Assembly (NCBI GenBank): GCA_964406575.1
Contig: CAYOSH010000002.1
Location: 139,524 to 203,523 of the forward strand
Reading direction: 5' to 3'
Source of the DNA: WTAW01 sp964406575
GTDB taxonomy: Bacteria; Acidobacteriota; Aminicenantia; Aminicenantales; Aminicenantaceae
Length of the DNA stretch: 64,000 bases
The position numbers were made by a program, and so were the translations under genes. Every line of letters starts with the position of its first letter. Position 1 is the stretch's first letter. Shown here in pieces: positions 53,532-62,235 of this stretch. A model generated the notes under the pieces. It had not been told where the DNA came from, searched no databases, and saw only the letters and a list, made by a program, of their open reading frames with translations.

Positions 53532-54719
53532 GTGATTGCAGGGAGTGTATTGGCCCTTTTTGTAGTCTACTTGCTCGTGGAGCGAGTGTTTCTTCACAAA
53601 AGTCTCCAGTCTGTTCCCTTGAGAATCTGCGTGACGGGCACACGGGGAAAATCTAGTGTCACGAGACTCATCGCTGCTGCTCTGCGTGATTCAGGGATGT
53701 CGGTGCTGTCTAGAACAACAGGAGCAAAGCCCGTCCTTTTGTTTCCCGATGGGGGCGAAGAAGAAATCGTGCGCCGCGGGATACCAACGATCCTAGAGGG
53801 GAAAAAAGTTCTCCGTTTGGCTTCAAAACTTGCTGTTAACGCTGTGGTCGTGGAACTGATGGGGTTTCATCCCGAGACGATTCATGTGGAGTCCACTCGG
53901 ATTTTTAAGCCACACATCTTGGTTCTCACCAATGTGCGCTTTGATCATCTGGCTCAAATGGGGCAGACAAGAGATGCCATCGCGTCGACTTTTGCCGGCG
54001 CCATCCCCAGGGGGAACACCGTTTTTATCCATCAGGATCAAAGTTATTCTGTTTTTCAGAAGGCAGCTGAGGCGATAAACGCGGAAATCATATGGGTTAA
54101 AGGTAAAGATTCAAGTGAAACTAAGTATGGGAAAAACGGCTGTTTGTCTTTAGAATTCGATGAGAACATTCACCTCTCTTTAGCCGTGGTGGAATTTTTG
54201 GGCAAAGATACACGCCTCGCGTTCAAAGCCATGTCCCAAATGTGCCCTGATTTTGGAAGCTTGAAGGTTTGGACAGGCCTCAAAGAACCCCCACTCCTGG
54301 GGTGGTATTTTGTGAGCGGGTTTGCTGCGAATGAGCCGGAGTCCACACAGCTCGTCCTTTCGAAGCTGCGGGCCAAACGCCTTTTAGAGGGCAAAAAAAT
54401 CATCGCCTTGTTGAATTTGAGAGGAGATCGAGGCGACCGCACACTACTGTGGCTTGATGCTATAAAGGGCGGCAAATTCCCTGGAATCCATAAGTTTGTC
54501 TTCGTGGGGGATCACGCGCTGGCCATGAGGAGGAGGCTAAAAAAATGTGCGGATATAGAGACCTATGCCTTGCCCGGTTCTCCGCCTGAAGAGGTATTGA
54601 CACGGCTGTCCAACATCGAAGAAGAGGAAGCTGTGGTGGTCGGTATGGGAAACATGGGAGGCGCGGGGAAACAGTTCGTCGATTATTGGGAGAAAACAGG
54701 ACAAAGATATGACCTTTGA
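53532..54719 (+). CDS. pgsB: poly-gamma-glutamate synthase PgsB/CapB
   Basis: 395-residue Mur-ligase-like amide ligase that joins glutamates through the gamma-carboxyl. One N-terminal membrane helix (2-17), ATP P-loop GTRGKSSVT (36-44), VELMGFHPETIHVES, LTNVRFDHLAQMGQT, then LLNLRGDRGDRT in the C-terminal part. The GTG start at 53532 is the first usable codon; the best ribosome site (AAGGAGA) is 19 bases upstream. It overlaps pgsC by 11 bases. Confidence 0.92.
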   Translation: MIAGSVLALFVVYLLVERVFLHKSLQSVPLRICVTGTRGKSSVTRLIAAALRDSGMSVLSRTTGAKPVLLFPDGGEEEIVRRGIPTILEGKKVLRLASKLAVNAVVVELMGFHPETIHVESTRIFKPHILVLTNVRFDHLAQMGQTRDAIASTFAGAIPRGNTVFIHQDQSYSVFQKAAEAINAEIIWVKGKDSSETKYGKNGCLSLEFDENIHLSLAVVEFLGKDTRLAFKAMSQMCPDFGSLKVWTGLKEPPLLGWYFVSGFAANEPESTQLVLSKLRAKRLLEGKKIIALLNLRGDRGDRTLLWLDAIKGGKFPGIHKFVFVGDHALAMRRRLKKCADIETYALPGSPPEEVLTRLSNIEEEEAVVVGMGNMGGAGKQFVDYWEKTGQRYDL

Positions 54720-55149
54720 AACTCTTTTTATCGGACTTCTTGTAGCTGTCCTCTATGTGGAGATTTTTGACCTTTATCCCGGAGGTATAATCGTTCCGGC
54801 CTACATCGCATTGTATTTGGACCAGCCTTTACGTGTCCTTGTGACTGTTGTCATCGCACTCCTCTGCATCCTTATCTACAGATTCCTCTCCAAGTTTATG
54901 ATCCTTTTCGGGAAGCGACGATTTGTCATGTTTATATTTCTGGGAGCTGTGTTGGCACAGCTCTGGGCCGTCCTTTTTCCGCAACTGTTTATGGACTCGT
55001 TAGGGCTCAGAGCTATCGGGTGGATCATTCCTGGTTTATTGGCGAATAATTTCGAGAGGCAAAAATTCATTCCTACACTCGCCTCTCTTTTTGCAGTGTC
55101 TATCTTCACTTATTTTCTCATCCGGATACTGCAATTTATAGCCCCGTGA
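54709..55149 (+). CDS. pgsC: poly-gamma-glutamate biosynthesis protein PgsC/CapC
   Basis: 146-residue membrane protein with four helices, typical length for the family. The signature DLYPGGIIVPAYIALYLDQP lies in the first third. It forms the synthase complex with PgsB in the inner membrane. Translationally coupled to pgsB by overlap. Confidence 0.92.
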   Translation: MTFETLFIGLLVAVLYVEIFDLYPGGIIVPAYIALYLDQPLRVLVTVVIALLCILIYRFLSKFMILFGKRRFVMFIFLGAVLAQLWAVLFPQLFMDSLGLRAIGWIIPGLLANNFERQKFIPTLASLFAVSIFTYFLIRILQFIAP

Positions 55150-55215
55150 GATGGCGGTTCTTTTAAACAGGATGCAAATTTGAGAGGTTGCCGATAAATA
55201 ACATTTTGTAGAGAT

Positions 55216-56334
55216 ATGCCGGAAAAAAAAGTATTTCCAAAAGAGCGCCTGCTCAAACACGAAACAGCAACACTTATCCTTTGTGGTTTGAGCATAGTCT
55301 TTTTTATCCTGTTAAAACTTATGCCCCATAGCTCGATGGATCATCTCCAGAGAGAGATGATCCTTGCATCTGAGCTTATGTCAGAGGCGACAGAAACCCT
55401 GCGGGAATGCCGCCTGGAAAAAGGGCTTCTTATCGATAGAAACACGGATATCAATGGGACCGGACTCATCGGATTAGAGCATTCGAATATCACGACCTCA
55501 ATTGGCAGCTTAGGGTCGAAGAGGACAAGCACAAACCCCAATTTTGCGGGACTTGTTGTGCGGTTGCTGAAGGAATGCGATGTTCAAAGAGGCAATGTTG
55601 TCGCTGTCGGTGCCTCAGGTTCTTTTCCCGCCTTGATCATCGCGGCTCTCTCAGCAGCAAAAGCGCTTGGCGTGCAGCCTCTGTGGATCTCGTCCCTTGG
55701 CGCCTCGCAATGGGGAGCCAACCACCCAGAGTTTCATTGGCTGCACATGTGGCAGTGCCTGGAAAAAAAAGGCCTTTTTGATAGGCCGCCGCTTGCTCTT
55801 TCTCTCGGGGGGGAAGGAGACACAGGAGAGGATATGGATGAAGCAGGACGACACCTCCTTTGGGAAGATATCCGGGGCAGTGGATTACCCTTCCTCAACG
55901 AGCCTGGTTTGATTCAAAACGTCAGAGCGCGGATGGCGTTATTTGAAAAAGCCGCTGGAGGCAAAGATATCAAAGCCTTCATAAACATTGGAGGCAGCTG
56001 GTCCAACATGGGAACAGATTCCATGGTATTGCATGTGAAACCAGGCTTCAACCGGATCGAAAAATTTCCTCCTCCAGAGCGCAGGGGCGTCATCTATGCG
56101 ATGGCGGCCAGAGGGATTCCTGTGATCCATCTGCTCTATGTTCGAGGTCTGTCCCAACGTTATGGCCTGTTGTGGGATCCATCACCCCTTCCCGGGCCGG
56201 GAGAAGGAGCTCTGTACCAGATATCAGGAAAAGGACAAAGCGCCTTTTTTTGGGTGGCTCTCCTTTACTTCTTTCTTGTCTTTTGCGTCCTTTTTTTCAT
56301 GGCGCGGCAGGGATCTTTTATGAGAAGAGGATAA
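55216..56334 (+). CDS. pgsW: poly-gamma-glutamate system protein PgsW
   Basis: 372 residues: one helix near the N-terminus (18-36), a large extracytoplasmic domain (VGASGSFPALIIAALSAAKA, GSWSNMGTD) and a C-terminal helix (about 343-362). It matches the accessory protein I know as PgsW, found with pgsBC in bacteria that lack the B. subtilis arrangement. Function unknown; transport or anchoring of polymer is proposed. No pgsA/capA gene is in the window. Confidence 0.85.
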   Translation: MPEKKVFPKERLLKHETATLILCGLSIVFFILLKLMPHSSMDHLQREMILASELMSEATETLRECRLEKGLLIDRNTDINGTGLIGLEHSNITTSIGSLGSKRTSTNPNFAGLVVRLLKECDVQRGNVVAVGASGSFPALIIAALSAAKALGVQPLWISSLGASQWGANHPEFHWLHMWQCLEKKGLFDRPPLALSLGGEGDTGEDMDEAGRHLLWEDIRGSGLPFLNEPGLIQNVRARMALFEKAAGGKDIKAFINIGGSWSNMGTDSMVLHVKPGFNRIEKFPPPERRGVIYAMAARGIPVIHLLYVRGLSQRYGLLWDPSPLPGPGEGALYQISGKGQSAFFWVALLYFFLVFCVLFFMARQGSFMRRG

Positions 56335-56373
56335 TTCTTCGTCTGAATGGACCCCGCTCGTAATGTGTGAATC

Positions 56374-57546
56374 CTATTCGTAACGTATTCTATGGGATTC
56401 GGCTTTTAAAGGATCGTGGAGATAAGCGCCCGTGCCCTTATCGATGATTTCCAGATAATGGGGAACATCGGCTAGGATCACGCCTCTATCTGGATTCTCC
56501 TCTGTCCAGAGCTCTGCGATCTGGAGAACGGACGAACAGTGCCGGCCAACCCGCACATCGATCGGCCATCCATTTTCATCCATCCTTTCGAAAAGGAGTC
56601 CGTGAGCCCCGGCCTTCATGATAAATTTATCTTTCCCGTCGAGGAGAAGAGCCCGATCTGTCCGCCCTCTTGTGGCATCTAGAAAGGGCTCGGGTGTTTC
56701 TAAAAGAAGAGAAATGGCGTTCGTGTGATCCCCGATCTCCCTGTGCGAGAGCCCGCGAAGCGCATAGGGTGAGTTCTCCATCCCGATGTCAAAACCCTCT
56801 GTGCCGCTGATCATCATCGAGGCCATAGCAGCCAGATCCTGTCCTTTCTCATGGGCAACGATAGTGCTGATGACAGGGTACTGCAGTTCGGCCTCGTGCA
56901 GGTCGAAGACGATATCCACGTTTTCCTTGCGAATGAGCTCAGTCATGGCAAAACACGTTTTTTCAGTGAGGGTGCCGTTTTTACGACCGGGCCACGTGCG
57001 GTTCAGGTTCCTGATGTCCATATAGGCCAGTTCCTGCCTGCTGGGGTAGTGGATGTAGACTTCAGGGTCTGGCCATTGATCCAGCGGATTCGACCAGCGG
57101 TCTCCCATCCTGAATTTTTGTCCGCCCCAGGATGTCGGTATGGTGTAATCTGGAGGATAACCTCCTCCCAAACGGGTGACGGTCGTGGCGCTGCGGTTTG
57201 CGGAGAGGATGACAAAAATCCGGCCCTGTTCCATGCGGGCGTTTTCCACAAAGACCCAGGCTGCCAACCGAGCGGCAGGCTCTTCGGGATGAGTTCCCCC
57301 GAGGAGAAGAAATGTTCCGCCAGGTTTCTCACCCTGGAGGACATAGACAAAAGAGTCGTTGACCGTTCCCCCAATACCGGGAAAATAATCGCTCAGGCGT
57401 TTGACCTCGCTAACAGCCGGACCTAGAACTACAGGTTCCTTGAGATGGCGGCTCTGGAAAAAGCTGATCCCGGCAAACACGAGGAGTACCAGTCCGGGGC
57501 CGGCGATAGCGATTTTTCTGAAGATGTGCGATCTCTTCGAAAACAT
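56374..57546 (-). CDS. membrane-anchored aspartoacylase / succinylglutamate desuccinylase-like protein
   Basis: 390 residues with an N-terminal helix (12-29) and a zinc-carboxypeptidase-fold domain. Ligand motifs: GGTHPEEPA (H, E), then RNLNRTWPG and DLHEAE, with ETPEPF as the probable catalytic glutamate region. M14-like members deacylate N-acyl amino acids or trim peptides. Convergent with the pgs operon, so it may hydrolyse or trim poly-gamma-glutamate, as other PGA hydrolases do; that is inference from position. Begins 10 bases after the small gene at 57556. Confidence 0.75.
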   Translation of the reverse strand: MFSKRSHIFRKIAIAGPGLVLLVFAGISFFQSRHLKEPVVLGPAVSEVKRLSDYFPGIGGTVNDSFVYVLQGEKPGGTFLLLGGTHPEEPAARLAAWVFVENARMEQGRIFVILSANRSATTVTRLGGGYPPDYTIPTSWGGQKFRMGDRWSNPLDQWPDPEVYIHYPSRQELAYMDIRNLNRTWPGRKNGTLTEKTCFAMTELIRKENVDIVFDLHEAELQYPVISTIVAHEKGQDLAAMASMMISGTEGFDIGMENSPYALRGLSHREIGDHTNAISLLLETPEPFLDATRGRTDRALLLDGKDKFIMKAGAHGLLFERMDENGWPIDVRVGRHCSSVLQIAELWTEENPDRGVILADVPHYLEIIDKGTGAYLHDPLKAESHRIRYE

Positions 57547-57555
57547 CGATTTCCT

Positions 57556-57705
57556 CTACTTCAGCCGAAGTAGTCTGAGAAGGAAGGGCAAAAGCACTAT
57601 AATGTACAATACCTCCTCCTGCCATTTTTTACTTCGGACAAAATTACAGGCCATGAGAAAAGCAATAATCCCTATGAGGAGGTAATAAAGGACAGTGATG
57701 ATCAT
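57556..57705 (-). CDS. 49-residue membrane protein, too short for standard ORF lists
   Basis: ATG at 57705, stop at 57556. Sequence begins MIITVLYYLLIGIIAFLMAC, followed by NFVRSKKWQEEVLYI, and ends IVLLPFLLRLLRLK: two hydrophobic segments around a basic loop. A GGGAGCGG ribosome site lies 11 bases upstream and the stop is 10 bases before the aspartoacylase-like ATG, so it is very probably real and co-transcribed. Size and build recall PgsE/CapE-type small proteins of PGA operons, but no sequence link was established. Confidence 0.6.
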   Translation of the reverse strand: MIITVLYYLLIGIIAFLMACNFVRSKKWQEEVLYIIVLLPFLLRLLRLK

Positions 57706-57780
57706 TTTTTTATCCGCTCCCTCTGTAGTCTTATCATCACTGTTCTGGAAATTCCTCTGCCATTCATTTTTATCTTATTT

Positions 57781-59067
57781 TTACAATAACGTCAGAAATC
57801 CGAGCTCTTTACTGAAAATCACCATAAGAGTTCCTGCGATCATGATGAGGATGGCCGGAATCAGGGAGTGCTTGAGCATTTGGGAGTAGGACTCTTCCAT
57901 TCCCACGGTGTCCTTCGTCAAACGTCCAATGATTGCCGTGGGTGGTAATGCGTCTCCCAGCGGCCAGATCACACTCATCCCAGCTAAGGCCACTATGGGA
58001 TTGAGGCCTATGGTGTTGAAAAGCAGGACCAGTGGAACACCCAGGACAGGAGCGGCGCCCCACATGAGGACAGCCTCGGATACCGGAAGCACCAGGAAAA
58101 GAGAGAAAAACACGATCGTTACGGGCAGAGTGACGAACGTGATGGCGATAAGCCCCCGTACTCCGGTCAGCGTCATGATCTGGACCAAGATCCCGACACA
58201 CGTGAGAGTGCCGATCAGAGGCAGAAGCTGATGCACGGTATCCCTAGCGATAAGAAAAAGATTGAGTTTTATAGGCGAGAGTCCAAAAGACACTAAAGCT
58301 GCGGCGATAAACATCAGGGGTAATCCGATCACAGGGAGTGAATGGGGCCAAATCCTCCCCATAAGCACGAGAGCAAAGAACACAAGAAATGGCAAGATGA
58401 CTTTAAACCAATTCATCCGGAGCGGGGCCTCTGGAAGTTCTTCCAGGGCCTTTTCAAGGTCAACAGGTTTTGCCCGCCAGCCAAGGAAAAAGATCGTCAG
58501 CAAAGAGAGGACAACACAGGGGACAAGGAGGGGAAGAAAAAATCCTACGTAGGGCATGTTCACGCCCGCCGCTGTCAGCATAGCCCATAGGCTGACAGGG
58601 GGAGCTGCAGCGCTCAATCCCGCAATAATAAAAATGATGGCAGCTGTTTTCGCCTTGGAGAGGCCCATGTATCCCAAAACGACGGCGATCATTCCACCGG
58701 TAATCAACACAGTAACGCTGCCGGCTCCCGTAAGGGCGCCGGGCAAGAGGAGTAGGAACGTAATGAGGACAAAGAGGATCAATTTTTTGTTGGAAAACTT
58801 TTGGATGATTCCTCGCACGACGTAGGCAATCCCTCCGGATTCTTTGAGGAGATTCATGAAAAATGTCGCGGTAATAAAAATAAGAATGATGTCCAGATAG
58901 GTGAAGGCTCCTTCCGCGATATGACGTGCGGAAATGCCAGTGCCGCCCACCAACCCGCCAACAAGCGCAGAGATGAACATGGAGAGCTCAGTGGAAATCC
59001 TCAATAACTTCGCGATGATATAGCTGACCACCATCGCAGCGAGGATGATCTCAATGGAAACAGACAT
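57781..59067 (-). CDS. TRAP-type large permease-like transporter (DctM family)
   Basis: 428 residues with about 12 membrane helices across the whole length. Family-like stretches: TGAGSVTVLITGGMIAVVLG, AGLSAAAPPVSLWAML, and GDALPPTAIIGRL. It resembles the large subunit of TRAP carboxylate transporters and the wider ion-transporter superfamily. No small subunit is adjacent; the DUF6305 and hypothetical genes upstream on the same strand are candidates for an unusual partner. Substrate could be an organic or amino acid. Confidence 0.72.
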   Translation of the reverse strand: MSVSIEIILAAMVVSYIIAKLLRISTELSMFISALVGGLVGGTGISARHIAEGAFTYLDIILIFITATFFMNLLKESGGIAYVVRGIIQKFSNKKLILFVLITFLLLLPGALTGAGSVTVLITGGMIAVVLGYMGLSKAKTAAIIFIIAGLSAAAPPVSLWAMLTAAGVNMPYVGFFLPLLVPCVVLSLLTIFFLGWRAKPVDLEKALEELPEAPLRMNWFKVILPFLVFFALVLMGRIWPHSLPVIGLPLMFIAAALVSFGLSPIKLNLFLIARDTVHQLLPLIGTLTCVGILVQIMTLTGVRGLIAITFVTLPVTIVFFSLFLVLPVSEAVLMWGAAPVLGVPLVLLFNTIGLNPIVALAGMSVIWPLGDALPPTAIIGRLTKDTVGMEESYSQMLKHSLIPAILIMIAGTLMVIFSKELGFLTLL

Positions 59068-59127
59068 TGCGCAGATTCTCTAATTTAGTTGAATTCGAAA
59101 TTAAATGCAATACGAACATAGATGTAG

Positions 59128-59247
59128 GCAATATTTCCAAATCCGTGACAAATGACATCCGAGTGCCCCATTTGGTGATTGCGAAAACACTCACCATCAA
59201 AAATGCAGGGACCGTTTGTGTTTATACCAACACGGATTTGGTAATGC
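59128..59247. repeat. second inverted-repeat family, copy B
   Basis: TTTCCAAATCCGTG near the left end and CACGGATTTGGTAATGC (59231-59247) form inverted ends of a roughly 120-bp element in the region before the permease gene. Compare 22966-23037. Confidence 0.5.
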
Positions 59248-59324
59248 TCCCGTGGCCATATTCAACATAAATTTTATGAGTCATTTCATTTTTTCAGCGG
59301 ATATATGAGGAAAGAAAAAGGCAA

Positions 59325-59909
59325 TCAATTGCGGAATTTTCTTTTTACGGTGACTGAGGCCAAACAGTTGAATGTGGCGAGGGTATCCTTGTTCCTGCAA
59401 AGGGTCCGTTCGATAATCAGAACTCCCAAGGGATAATCATCCCAGCGGTACAAGTCTACATGGCTGCTTGATCCAGTGATCAAGGCAAGCTCTTTGGCTC
59501 CCTTTTTTATGCGGGGCAATTGCAGACGGTCCAGAATCTCGTTTATGACCGTAATGTTCGTGATATGAAAATACTTGCCGTTTGCATCCATGGACAGGGG
59601 TATCCTGGGTTTGGGATCCTCAAAGATATACTGAACGATTTCTCCCGGGGCGTCCTCATCTATGTAGTAATTCAAAGTGAGACCTTTTTTAGGGAAGAGG
59701 GCGTATCGCACATCGGAAAGCGTGTACTTCTTGGCGTCACTCTGTTGGAAGTAGATCAATGCCAGGAGCACGAAAAGGAAGAACATCATAGCTCGAAATA
59801 TGTATCCTGTCCTTTTCTTTATGATGATGACGAGCAGCCATACGGAGGCGATCAGAAGTAACACACTGAGGATGTTGACGAGTGTGAGCTGTGCTAGCAA
59901 ACCAGGCAT
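59325..59909 (-). CDS. hypothetical membrane protein
   Basis: 194 residues with two helices (about 8-30 and 36-56) and a soluble remainder that contains a beta-rich segment (LNYYIDEDAPGEIVQYIFED, PRIPLSMDANGKYFHITN). No family recognised. It may belong with the permease and DUF6305 genes on the same strand. A GGGGAAG ribosome site precedes the ATG. Confidence 0.6.
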   Translation of the reverse strand: MPGLLAQLTLVNILSVLLLIASVWLLVIIIKKRTGYIFRAMMFFLFVLLALIYFQQSDAKKYTLSDVRYALFPKKGLTLNYYIDEDAPGEIVQYIFEDPKPRIPLSMDANGKYFHITNITVINEILDRLQLPRIKKGAKELALITGSSSHVDLYRWDDYPLGVLIIERTLCRNKDTLATFNCLASVTVKRKFRN

Positions 59910-60227
59910 TTTGTAGTCTTCCCCATATTAAATCAATTCATACACACAAACGGTTTCACTCCTTTAGTCGATTCTCGGATTAATTTTTTTACTCTTTTTA
60001 TTTGTCTTCCACGATAGTTGAGGCTTATCCATTTTCATTCAACATTCTACCAGAAAATACCACCTAAAAAAACACTTTTAAGGAGCAAAGCATCGATATT
60101 ATGTATACTTGTCTACAAAAACACTGTTCAGTTTGTTCGAATCGACGGCCATGATAGTGCCGCATTATATTGCTTAACCTTCATCCTCGATATTATGATT
60201 TACATGAAGTGCACGGAAAAAGAACAG
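59910..60227. other. 318-bp non-coding stretch
   Basis: No gene, hairpin or convincing promoter seen; the 11-mer ATCGATATTATG-like words recur twice (60091 and 60187). Probably the upstream region of the 59325 gene. Confidence 0.4.
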
Positions 60228-60857
60228 CTAGTCCTTAAAGATTTTTCGGAGTTCTTCAAGAAGGTCGAGATTCTTCTCCACAAGAATCAAGGGAATATTT
60301 TTTGCATGGGCAATGATGGTGAATCGGTCGTCTTTGTTCCCGTCTTTGCGGACGATGAGAATTTCAGAATTCGGTGCGACTGCATCGATACTCTGTTCAT
60401 CTGTATTATCGCCCACAGCCGCACCTTGAGCACGCCTCTTCTGGCCTTCGATGTGGGCGCCGATGATCTTGATCCCCTGGGTGTGTGCCTCTTCGATGAG
60501 CGCTCCTATTCTGGAGAGCTCATCATCCATAGAGATCCCGGCAGCTCCCATTCCCTTTAAGCTAGTTCCCATCACAATGATCAGAGATTTGTAAGAGGTT
60601 CCAGCTTCTTTGGCAGACCTCAGTTCCTCGGCCGTTACCATCGTATTGATCCCATAGGGCTCAGGCTGTTGGTCGAGCTTCATCCTCATAAAAATGACTT
60701 TGAGCATCGTTGCCCCGGGACTCTGGCCGCAGGAGGTGATCATAACGGGGAGCTCTGCCTTTGGGATATCCGACTGGAAGGCCGGAACGGACATTCCGAA
60801 GCAAACGCAAAGGAACAATATGGTGAATGACAGAAGCATTGTTGTGTAAATTTTCAC
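60228..60857 (-). CDS. DUF6305 family exported protein
   Basis: 209 residues. Signal peptide about 1-24, then LPVMITSCGQSPGATMLKVI and a domain with SYKSLIIVMGTSLKGMGAAG, IGALIEEAHTQGIKIIGAHI and AKNIPLILVEKNLDLLEEL, a flavodoxin-like alternation. I associate this with DUF6305 proteins, which occur near transport genes; function unknown. GTG start behind AAGGAGAGCGCT. Its own promoter is at 60900-60928. Confidence 0.72.
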   Translation of the reverse strand: MKIYTTMLLSFTILFLCVCFGMSVPAFQSDIPKAELPVMITSCGQSPGATMLKVIFMRMKLDQQPEPYGINTMVTAEELRSAKEAGTSYKSLIIVMGTSLKGMGAAGISMDDELSRIGALIEEAHTQGIKIIGAHIEGQKRRAQGAAVGDNTDEQSIDAVAPNSEILIVRKDGNKDDRFTIIAHAKNIPLILVEKNLDLLEELRKIFKD

Positions 60858-60899
60858 AGCGCTCTCCTTGTTTTTAAGAATAAATGATTGCCGAATCTT

Positions 60900-60928
60900 A
60901 TACTATTCGAATCCTCTTCTGTCGTCAA
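60900..60928 (-). promoter_or_regulatory. sigma70 promoter of the DUF6305 gene
   Basis: On the minus strand TTGACG (60928-60923), 17-base spacer, TAGTAT (60905-60900), 43 bases before the GTG start. Confidence 0.6.
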
Positions 60929-60969
60929 CTTTAAAGACATTGAAGAAAAAATCTCCCGAGGAGATATGC

Positions 60970-61046
60970 CATGCCCTCCCCCGACTCATAAGGAAAGTGA
61001 CTCGCTCTTTTTTGCGTCTAATGCCCTTATCACGGAAATGAGGATG
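60970..61046. repeat. partial MITE-like copy C (right half)
   Basis: CGACTCATAAGG through GCGTCTAATGCCC and the right inverted end (61029-61046, ATCACGGAAATGAGGATG, one base different). The left half is missing. Confidence 0.75.
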
Positions 61047-61067
61047 CTTGGGTTTGGGGATATTTTA

Positions 61068-61096
61068 TTGAATTGATGAGAATAATAGTGTATCCT
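61068..61096 (+). promoter_or_regulatory. promoter of the second DUF362 gene
   Basis: TTGAAT (61068-61073), 17-base spacer, TATCCT (61091-61096); GTG start at 61114 with AGGAGAAAAA before it. Confidence 0.45.
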
Positions 61097-61113
61097 AAAG
61101 TTTAGGAGAAAAA

Positions 61114-62163
61114 GTGAGCGATAGGATCGATCGGCGTGAATTTCTGAAAAAAAGCTCCTCAGCAGTGTTGAGTGCAGGAGTACTACTCAAATCTGGATTG
61201 AGACTTGGCGCTCAGGGCACTCAGGCGGCAAAGGTTGTCGCAGTCAAACACTCGGAGGTCTTGAAGCCCGAGCGGATGCTGGACGAAGAGATTGTCCGGA
61301 GTATGCTGAGGGAAGGGATGCAAAATCTGACAGGTTCGGATAGCCCTTGGGCGCAATTTTTCAAGCCTGAGGATCGGATCGGTCTGAAAATAAATACACT
61401 GGGCCGTCCCATGCTTTTTACACATCACGAACTCATAAAGGCCGTAGTGGAAGAGCTGAAAGAATTCGGTATAAAGGCAAACAACATCATTGTCTGGGAC
61501 CGGTTCGAAAGACACATGACTGATTGTCAGTTCAAATTCAATACCACAGCGGCAGGCGTGCGCTGTTATGGGACAATTCCTTCGGAAGATTCGATCTCGG
61601 ATCGTCTGGACCGGGATGTTATCTATACGTCGGATAAAGATGATCCCGGAAAAAGAGAAGAAGCGGGCAAGGATTCCTTCTTCTCCAAAATATTCACCCA
61701 AGAATGCGACAAAATCATTAACATGCCCATCCTCAAAGACCATGAATTGTGTGGTGTGACCCTTAGCTTGAAAAACCTCGCTTATGGACTCTGCGAGAAT
61801 AACGCCAGATTTCATGGCCGTGATCATATCGGTCCATTCATCGCTGATCTCTGCGCCCTTCCGGAAGTCCAAAAAAAAGTTGTCCTTCATATCCTCGACG
61901 GCTTCGAGGCCTGTTACGAACGTGGCCCAAAGCCCGGAAACCTGAGATCTCTTTTTACGCCCAGGTCAATATGGTTGAGCACTGACCCTGTGGCCATTGA
62001 TTCGGTAGGCTTAGAAGTCATTCAGACCGAGCGAAAATACAGGGCCCTCAGGACTTTTGAAGAGGAAGGCCGTCCTATCGATCACATCGAGCTGGCCGCA
62101 AAAAAAGGCGTGGGGGTGAGCGACCGCGAACAGATCAAACTCGATAAGATCGAACTCGGCTAG
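61114..62163 (+). CDS. Tat-exported DUF362 protein
   Basis: 349 residues, GTG start behind TTTAGGAGAAAAA. Twin-arginine signal IDRREFLKKSSSAVLSAGVL. DUF362 landmarks: PEDRIGLKINTLGRP, HHELIKAVVEELKEFGI, NNIIVWDRF, INMPILKDHELCGVTLSLKN and DPVAIDSVGLEVIQTERK. A paralogue of the protein at 50967 though diverged. Convergent with the LarA-like gene; DUF362 and LarA-like genes often lie near each other, a recollection I cannot check here. Confidence 0.82.
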   Translation: MSDRIDRREFLKKSSSAVLSAGVLLKSGLRLGAQGTQAAKVVAVKHSEVLKPERMLDEEIVRSMLREGMQNLTGSDSPWAQFFKPEDRIGLKINTLGRPMLFTHHELIKAVVEELKEFGIKANNIIVWDRFERHMTDCQFKFNTTAAGVRCYGTIPSEDSISDRLDRDVIYTSDKDDPGKREEAGKDSFFSKIFTQECDKIINMPILKDHELCGVTLSLKNLAYGLCENNARFHGRDHIGPFIADLCALPEVQKKVVLHILDGFEACYERGPKPGNLRSLFTPRSIWLSTDPVAIDSVGLEVIQTERKYRALRTFEEEGRPIDHIELAAKKGVGVSDREQIKLDKIELG

Positions 62164-62235
62164 GATGATCAAGGGCTCACCGTTCTCTCCATCAGCGGAA
62201 GGGATTTAACCTCTTGGCAAAAGGCACAACTTTTT

